This document shows, in pieces, positions 55,612 to 64,000 of a DNA stretch of 64,000 bases. Every line of letters begins with the position of its first letter. Within the stretch, counting starts at the first letter, position 1. Below the pieces are notes generated by a model. That model did not search any database. It saw nothing but the letters and a program-made list of their open reading frames with translations, and was not told the DNA's origin. Source of the DNA: Aquila chrysaetos chrysaetos (taxonomy: Eukaryota; Chordata; Aves; Accipitriformes; Accipitridae); the NCBI RefSeq assembly GCF_900496995.4, contig NC_044020.1:11612001-11676000 (forward strand). The letters are read 5' to 3'. A program made the position numbers and the translations under genes.

Positions 55612-58600
55612 AAGGTTTCTTAAAATTTTCAATATACTAATGGGCTTGTGACGTTTGTGTTTTTGCCAGGCTATAGAAGTGAGAGGAGACCATGAATGAT
55701 CTACCAGAATTGTCATGACTTCCTGCAGCTAAGGAAACCTCCATCCTGCAGGCTACAGTAGTGGCACAGAGAATATCACTGTTTTGTTGTACTGGTTCAG
55801 TTTACATACCTTTTCCTCCCTGACTGCTGTGAGTTATCTACAACTGCTCCGACAAAACAGTCAGCGGGGGGAGACGGTTTCAGAATTTTAACTGATCAAA
55901 GTCTTGTATCTGGAGGCCTGGCATACGTTTATCTGCTGCAGATCATCCTTGCTAGCTCTTTATCAAATCTGTACATATCTTTTGAGAAAATTAAGTTTGA
56001 GAGGCTTGTGGAGGATATGAAAAGTCTGTTTTGTGTTCTAATTGTACTGTACCATAACCAGATAAAAATAAGTTAACTCTAGTTACGCACTTGTTCACAA
56101 GTCTCTGATCAACTTAATTTTGTGTCTTGCTCCGAACTATAAACAATTCTATTAAGAATGAAAAAGCTTATAATTTTTTATCTGCTGACTGAACATTTCT
56201 AGGTGCTGTTGTACTTGGAAAAAAAAATATTGTGACATACTAATTTGGCTGGAGAGTACTAATTCATACAGCTTTTGGACTGTTTGGGTCTTAGATGAGT
56301 AAGGGCTGTGGTTGATATGGAATGAAGGCTTTATGCTAAGTACTGATCCAGTCACTTTGTCCTTAGTTTACTACAATGAAGTAAACCCTATATTGAAAAC
56401 AGTGGATTACTTTTAGCTTGTAGCACATCACACAAAGGATCATTGCCTTTTCTCATAATTTCCATGAGCATCTCATTAACTACAACTTAAAACTAGCTGC
56501 TGTCCTAAAGGAACTTTGTTGGCATGATAATGAAGCAGGCGTTCTATGCCAGCAGAAAGTATGTTACACATAGCATTCAGCTAAAACACTACCTGCATTT
56601 CAAAACAACCAAGTCAAAGGACTAATTCTAAGTAACCTGCAATATGTAAGGCTTTTCTGTTTTTTCTCCACCTCCCAAAGTTCTTGAACTTAATCAAGTT
56701 ATCTTGATAGCAACTCTGTCAGGAACTTGGTCTGATTTTTGTTGAGGACAAACTTGCATTGCTTTAAAAATCCTTGGTTTCAGAAACTGAGTTTCAAAAT
56801 ATGACTGCTGGTTCTAACTACTTCATAAAACTGTTGTTATAGTGCACTTGAAGAGTTTTGGAGTTAAAACAAATAATTAATCTTTGCTTTCTCTTATCTC
56901 CCCTCCTCCCTTCTATCCTCATCCTTTTTTTTTTTCTGTATTTGCATGCTGGTGCAACTTGGGATTTCATGTACTTGGCTTTAGTTTCTTTGTATATCAC
57001 TTGTCCCTTTCACACTGGGTCTTCTCTCACCAGCAGTGTTAGATAGCTGACAAGAAAATCTCAGAATTTTACCTCAGAATCTTTATTTTGCAGAGTAGCA
57101 AAACATTAAAAAAACCCAACACGTTCTAATTCAGTTCCAGATCCATTATTTTGAAATAGATGAAGCCCAGAATATTAACAGAATCTTTGCTCTAACAAAA
57201 AGGCATACAAGTTCTTGCTTATAAGTAGTTACTTTCATCCTGAAGTTTTTGAGGTTACATAAAAATATTTAAATTAATGACTAAACTTATTTTTAGAATA
57301 ACATAGCCACTGGTATCTATAGAGGTTCATGTTTTACAGAATGAAGTATCAGGCATACATCAAACCCAGCACATAGGTAGATTAAAATGCTAGCAACAAT
57401 AGTTCCACAACTAAATCACTGCTGACATATTACAAAGGAAACAAGCATTGTTGAACTGGATGTTACTTGATTTAGAGACTTGATGGCATTGCCTCGTTGA
57501 TGGCTGTGTGCACAAAAAGTGCGTCTTAAAAGCAAAATCTTAGGTGTAAAATCTTTTCCACTTTTTTTGTAGTGAATGTTGTGTGTTAAAAGTGACATTT
57601 TAAATACAAATGGTACCTGCAATAAAATTATGAAAAGCATTTTAGGAAGATGTTAAAATAGCTTTTAAGCATATTTTGTTCTTTATTGATATGTTTCACA
57701 TCACCAGCTCCACAAGACTAAAGTTCTTCCATGAATAAATTTCCTAACTTTTAAGTTCACCTACCACAGATGAATACACAGAAATGGAATAAAACAGAAC
57801 TGCTTTTAAACTGTCCATAACATACTAATTTGGGAGAAGGAAGTAGAGACATAACACTACAAATCCTTTTAATTTGGTTTTAGTATGATATATGATCCAA
57901 GATCTTTAAAATGGGCTTTTCACTGGACTACTCTTATTTACTATCTTAACCAAAATGGGAAAATGACAAAGAATTACCATAGTTAACAATATATACCTTT
58001 TACACTCACAGTGGGGGTTTTTTGTATTTTATCATTACTGAACATACTCTCGCCTGCTTCTAAGAAGTGAGAAGGTCAATGAAAGTGCCTGTAATTTCTT
58101 GCTAGATGCTGTAGAGCTGCATTACTGGAGAACAGAAAATACAGTTCTTGAGTGATAATGATCAGGTGTTCTACACCAAAAAGTGATGAAAACCACAAGA
58201 GAGTGCACGATCTCCAAATGCTAGGTAGGTGTAATTCATTTTTACAGCTGGATTATTTTTTAATTATAGGCAAACTTATTAAGGGACATTTTTTTTTGTA
58301 TGAAATCATTACAGCGTTAGCTGCTTTAACGTTTTCCTTGTAAACAATTTAGGAACTGAAGTTATTTAGGGGCAGTAAAGATGTTGTGGCAAGCATTACT
58401 ATATAGTCCCCTTGGTTAGAGAAGGGCATCCCTACCATAAATGGCACTCCTGTGCATTCAGCATTGTTAAGAAGAGTATATTCTTTGGTATAGATCAGGT
58501 AACATATAAGTTGAGGGAAGTACTGGTGTTTTCTTAATTGAGGAGCAGTAATGAGAAATGACGTTTTGTACTGTAATTACAATGAACAAATGACATATTG

Positions 58601-59430
58601 TCCAATTGTATTCTTAAGGCATCTATATAATGGGATGATCTTGTAATTGCCCTTCTGTTTGACTCTTCCAAAACACAGCAGACAGTCTTTCTGTTCTTTC
58701 GACCAGTTAATAACACATCTCTGGTTTGTAAATGTCATGTAAAATATCACCTGCAGAAGTAACTGAAGGATTTGGCTCACTAGGATCATTTTAATCATGA
58801 GTTTTTTCTGGCATGCTGTCCATCTGTGAACTGCACCTTTGACAGTCATCTTACACCTGCACAGATGTTTAAATCTTCCTTTGGTTTGCCTGCACGTTCC
58901 AGGATTTACGGGGAAAAATAGGAGGACACAGGTGGAGAATCAAAATGGGGCAGCAATCGCTTGCAGTTAGAAGGGGTGTTTGTATATTCCTGACAACTTG
59001 AGTGGTAAGCACCTTCCAGCCACTTGCACACACGAACACCATTAAGGTAAGCAAACCATTTTCAGGGTGTACTAATCTACGTAATGATGAAGACAAGTAT
59101 CATGAAGAAACATGCTCAGAAGCATAGTAGGAATTATGCTGTGTGTCCCAACTGCACATTTTAGGAAGCTCCTTGCGGCAACTTTATGTCTTCCTGCATG
59201 TTGCGAGTCTTTCTTGCCCAGATGCACATACCTTAGGTACCTGGCTAACTGTATGAATAATGTCGGTTCTCCACCACGCAACTGACCTCACCACCATTCG
59301 GTCTTGGTGTTCTCACTTTAATTCTCACGCAAACAACTCGCATGGTAGCAAATACAGAACAATCAAGCCTGCTGCGCAAGCTGGAAAACTACTGGAAAAA
59401 GGAGTAAACTATTAAGAAAGAAAAACTAGG
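55612..59430. other. Intergenic between CAPRIN2 and IPO8
   Basis: AT-rich with no recognisable gene on either strand. A T run lies at about 56926-56936. Short ORFs (all 90 codons or fewer) have no family features. Confidence 0.55.
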
Positions 59431-60010
59431 AGGGTTTTAAAGTGCAGTGAAAGTATGCGCTGGCAAAGCCGGCGGGCGCAGAGGGTCTGGAAGCATCCCG
59501 TGGGTCGGGCAACCAGATGTCTGCGGGACCGGTGTGCCCTAGCCAGCGCTGTCGCTCAGTGCAAGCTCGACACAACGGCGCCGGCGGCTGCTGTACGCTG
59601 CCAACAGTGCCGGGCCCCAGCCTCCCCTGGCCGCCGCGGCTGCCCGGGCCTGCTCCCCGCCGGCGTCCCGTGCCGCAGGGCCCGGCTTCCCCTCCATCGC
59701 CACGACAGCGACGGCTCGCTGCCGGCCGAGTCTCCTGCCGCTGTCTGCAGGGATGGGGCGCGGGGCGGGCGGCCCTGGATGCGGAGGCTGCGGAACAGCT
59801 GCCGCACACGCTCCGTCAGGACAGCGGCCTCCCCGCCCCCGGCCGCCCTCTCCCTCACGGAGAGGGGCCCGGCGGCCCACCGCAGCCGGCGTTCCGTTCC
59901 GTTCCGTACCGCGACATGGCCGCCGCCACCGGGCGGCCACGGCCTCGGAAACCGCTCCCTAACCCCGCCCGCTGCGAGCCATCCCCGCCGACTGTTATCC
60001 GTACAACAAG

Positions 60011-64000
<3,990 letters not shown>

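Overview
This window is vertebrate nuclear DNA, almost certainly from a bird. It has long AT-rich introns with GT/AG splice junctions, two CpG-island promoters, a CR1 LINE 3' fragment and three avian-type endogenous-retrovirus LTRs. No bacterial or phage features are present. Two protein-coding genes are recognisable, both on the + strand and in the same order as on human chromosome 12p: CAPRIN2 (complete) and IPO8 (first coding exon only). Species cannot be named from the sequence.

Layout. 1-15.1 kb is intergenic, upstream of CAPRIN2, with two LTR elements: 4882-5462 on the minus strand with an intact 5-bp target duplication, and about 6356-7335 on the plus strand. 15.1-16.4 kb is the CAPRIN2 CpG island, with GC boxes, a TCACGTGA E-box and a TATA-like box. 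A short non-coding exon 1 ends at 15889. Coding exons run from 17173 to 51482. I could join 19 coding exons in one continuous frame (3528 nt, 1175 aa plus stop). 51.5-51.83 kb is the 3' UTR with a clear AATAAA. 51.9-59.4 kb is intergenic, with possible distal poly(A) signals and a third LTR at 55038-55611. 59.4-61.1 kb is the IPO8 CpG island. IPO8 exon 1 codes 28 residues (60265-60348), and its first intron runs off the window.

The CAPRIN2 model has an N-terminal caprin dimerisation region, a large exon of tandem Trp-containing repeats, a G3BP-binding-like motif, low-complexity S/P/Q segments, RG/RGG motifs and a C-terminal C1q domain. This is the expected caprin-2 layout: an RNA-granule translational regulator, also linked to Wnt co-receptor signalling. 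IPO8 is an importin-beta-family nuclear transport receptor. The two genes are neighbours but have no obvious functional link.

The observations most worth following are: two unassigned, in-frame candidate microexons (14 and 15 codons) in the 5.3-kb intron after the repeat exon; a perfect 28-bp palindrome just upstream of the branch-point region of the terminal C1q exon, which also has a NAGNAG tandem acceptor; the tandem Trp-repeat array; and two back-to-back upstream ORFs in the IPO8 leader, the second overlapping the IPO8 start codon. No wholly new system was found.
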